Shown here: one piece after another, positions 4,685 through 6,698 of the stretch
Layout: each line of letters begins with the position of its first letter
Numbering within the stretch: the stretch's first letter is position 1
Assembly: GCA_002402125.1 (NCBI GenBank)
Contig: NVVG01000202.1
Location: 438-7,135, forward strand
Length of the DNA: 6,698 nt
Direction of reading: 5' to 3'
DNA from: Moraxellaceae bacterium
GTDB lineage: Bacteria > Pseudomonadota > Gammaproteobacteria > Pseudomonadales > Ketobacteraceae
Translations under genes and position numbers: made by a program
The notes under the pieces: generated by a model
Seen by the model: the letters and a program-made list of their open reading frames with translations, nothing else
What the model was told of the DNA's origin: nothing
Database searches by the model: none

Positions 4685-6698
4685 AAATACTATCGCTGCC
4701 TTTACGAATCATTCTTCCATCTTTGGTTTTTATACTGCTGTCGGCATATTCAATTTTAGTGATGTCGCTGCAATATGATGCTAATCAGCAGAATTATGTA
4801 GCAATTAGTGAAGATCAGATGCGTTTATTAGTGGGGCAAAGGCAGCGTCATATCGAGGCTTTCCTCCATGAAGATGATCAAGCCCAAATAGAACAAGAAT
4901 TGAATAATTTGGCGTTGGTTGATGAAATCTCCACAGCAACGTTAATAGACGCTACCGGAGTGATTCGTTTTAGTACAAATAAGCAGTGGCGAGATAAAAC
5001 CGCTGAAGCGATATTAAAGGGTTATTCCACTAAGCAAAATTCTCAGTCAGTTTCGACGTTGCAGGCATCTACCGTAGTAGACGACATGCAAATGCGCATC
5101 TATTTTCCTATCCTATTCAAACCACAAATTAGCTCTGTTCGCGCAGACTCTGTGGGCATGCTATATGTCGAAAGGAGTTTGCGTGATTATTTGACTGCTG
5201 CAAGAAATAAACTCTTCACCAATATCGCGATTTCCGTCGCAGTAGCACTGTTGATTGCTCTACTGCTGGCGTGGTTGTTAAGTATCGTCATCTTGTCGCC
5301 TTTAAGGCAGTTACGCAAAGGAATGGAAGAAACTCAACACAGCGTCGAAGTGAAAGAGAATGGCGCCGACGAAATCATTCGATTGTCGCGATCTTATAAT
5401 GTTATGCAAGAAAAAATGAGCGGCGCTTTATCCGCTTTACGAAATAGCGAAGAGCGTTGGTTGTTTGCATTGGATAGCAGCGGTGATGGTGTGGCTGATT
5501 GGAACATGGTCGCAGACGAAGTGTTTTTTTCTCGTAGGCTACGGTATTTATTAGGTTATGAGTGTGAAGATTATATGGGCAGCTACGCGGAGTGGAAATT
5601 ATTAGTCCATGACGATGATAAAGCCCAGGCTCGCAAAGAATTGAAACGTTATTTGGCCGGGGAAACAGAAGTTTTTCAAACGGAATACCGTATCCATAGC
5701 GGCAATGATTACTATCGATGGATGTTTGTTCGCGGAAAAGTTGTAGAACGCTTGAGTGATGGAACGCCTACTCGATTTGTAGCTACCTTTTCAGATTTTA
5801 CCGAACGAAAGAACGCAGAAGATGCGTTAAAGTCCAGTGAAGAAGAGTATCGACATTTGTTTGAGTTGGCGCAAGAAGGCATATGGGTAGTCGATGAGGA
5901 CTCGATAACTTCCATGGTTAATAAATCTATGGCCAAAATGTTAGGTTATCGCTGCGAAGAGATGGTTGGCAAGCACATGTTTGAATTCATGGATGATAGA
6001 GGCGTAAAGATTTGCGAAGAGAATTTTGGAAAGCGTAAAGAAAAGGAGTCTGATCGTCTCGATTTTGAATTGACGACAAAAGACGGAGGGCGAATATATA
6101 CCACAATGTCATCGTCACCAATTTATATTCAAGGGGAATATAAAGGTTCAATCGCCGGGGTTGTTGATATTACCGCGCGTATAGAAGCAGAGGACGTTAT
6201 TCGCCGCCAGGCAAATTATGATCCGTTGACAGATTTGCCCAACCGTAGGATGTTGTTTGAATGCCTAGAAGTCGAATTGGAACGCTCACGGCAGCATGGT
6301 TATATTGGTGGTGTGCTGTTTGTCGATTTGGATCATTTTAAAAACATCAATGATTCATTGGGGCACCCGGTGGGCGACAAACTGTTGATGGTTATTGCAA
6401 GAAGGATGCGAGAGTTGGTTCGCAGCGATGATGTCGTTGCCCGATTGGGTGGCGATGAATTTGTGGTTATGCTGCCAGAGCTGGATACTGATAGTAAATT
6501 GGCGGCGGAATTGGCGAGAAATGTCGCTAAAAAACTCCAAGAAGTCTTGTCCGCAACCTTTATGATTGAGGGGCATCAGCTTAATGTAAGTTGTAGTATC
6601 GGTATTGCATTATATCCGCAAGATAACGATACCATTCACGATATTTTTCGCCAAGCGGATGCAGCAATGTACCGTTCAAAATCGGATGGTCGCAATGC
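4681..6698 (+). CDS. Membrane-bound diguanylate cyclase (sensor-HAMP-PAS-PAS-GGDEF), 3' end outside window
   Basis: The frame is open from the ATG at 4681 to the window edge (672 codons). AAGGA lies 8 bases upstream of the start, and in-frame stops at 4594 and 4603 limit extension. Domains: transmembrane helix 1 at about 10-30; a periplasmic region at about 31-177 resembling a small Cache-type sensor (TATLIDATGVIRFSTNKQW); transmembrane helix 2 at about 178-205; HAMP at about 200-255 (SPLRQLRKGMEE, DEIIRLSRSYNVM). Next come PAS 1 at about 257-380, ending YRWMFVRGKVV...ATFSDFTERKNAE, and PAS 2 at about 386-505, ending GVVDITARIEAE. The GGDEF domain starts near 513 (YDPLTDLPNRRML), with VDLDHFKNINDSLGH at 548-562 and the signature GGDEF at 590-594. 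The family makes cyclic di-GMP from two GTP at the inner membrane. The signature is canonical, and R581-S-D-D584 sits five residues before it, matching the RxxD product-inhibition site, so an active, feedback-inhibited enzyme is expected. The frame reaches MYRSKSDGRN, near the end of GGDEF. Whether an EAL phosphodiesterase domain follows cannot be seen. Confidence 0.93.
   Translation, partial: MKILSLPLRIILPSLVFILLSAYSILVMSLQYDANQQNYVAISEDQMRLLVGQRQRHIEAFLHEDDQAQIEQELNNLALVDEISTATLIDATGVIRFSTNKQWRDKTAEAILKGYSTKQNSQSVSTLQASTVVDDMQMRIYFPILFKPQISSVRADSVGMLYVERSLRDYLTAARNKLFTNIAISVAVALLIALLLAWLLSIVILSPLRQLRKGMEETQHSVEVKENGADEIIRLSRSYNVMQEKMSGALSALRNSEERWLFALDSSGDGVADWNMVADEVFFSRRLRYLLGYECEDYMGSYAEWKLLVHDDDKAQARKELKRYLAGETEVFQTEYRIHSGNDYYRWMFVRGKVVERLSDGTPTRFVATFSDFTERKNAEDALKSSEEEYRHLFELAQEGIWVVDEDSITSMVNKSMAKMLGYRCEEMVGKHMFEFMDDRGVKICEENFGKRKEKESDRLDFELTTKDGGRIYTTMSSSPIYIQGEYKGSIAGVVDITARIEAEDVIRRQANYDPLTDLPNRRMLFECLEVELERSRQHGYIGGVLFVDLDHFKNINDSLGHPVGDKLLMVIARRMRELVRSDDVVARLGGDEFVVMLPELDTDSKLAAELARNVAKKLQEVLSATFMIEGHQLNVSCSIGIALYPQDNDTIHDIFRQADAAMYRSKSDGRN

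Overview
The window looks like chromosomal DNA of moderate GC content from a gammaproteobacterium. The protein signatures (an HDOD-GAF-type signalling protein, a type VI secretion sheath protein, a HAMP-PAS-PAS-GGDEF cyclase and an outer-membrane-type beta protein) would suit marine or Cellvibrionales-like bacteria. This taxonomic call is inference, because no rRNA or marker gene is present. No tRNA, rRNA, CRISPR array, transposase or integrase was seen.

Layout: (1) 1-618, plus strand: the 3' end of a signalling gene whose visible part is a GAF domain. It ends inside an 18-bp perfect inverted repeat (589-634) that probably acts as a terminator. (2) 670-2253, minus strand, convergent with the first gene: a single-polypeptide fusion of a TssB-like sheath protein with a C-terminally shortened TssC-like sheath protein. 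(3) 2481-2777, minus strand: a 98-residue, mostly helical protein I do not recognise. It has a plausible sigma70 promoter upstream and a hairpin terminator candidate downstream, so it is probably transcribed separately from the sheath gene. (4) 2778-3150: a divergent intergenic region with a 14-bp perfect palindrome and a second dyad just before the next gene. (5) 3151-4290, plus strand: an exported, beta-rich protein with a signal peptide, probably an outer-membrane barrel of unknown function. (6) 4291-4680: a long leader region with an extended -10, RpoS-like promoter and a possible 42-codon leader ORF that overlaps the next start by ATGA. (7) 4681 to the window end, plus strand: a membrane-anchored diguanylate cyclase (periplasmic sensor, HAMP, two PAS, GGDEF), cut off by the window edge. 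It spans the last 2 kb and is the longest gene here.

Functional reading: two of the genes are signalling proteins (a GAF regulator and a c-di-GMP cyclase), and two point to the cell envelope (a sheath-like fusion and an outer-membrane protein). Gene orientations and candidate terminators suggest mostly single-gene transcription units rather than one operon, so a joint system is not shown. The most unusual item is the TssB-TssC fusion. It sits without any visible baseplate, tube, ClpV or membrane-complex gene and lacks the C-terminal part of TssC.
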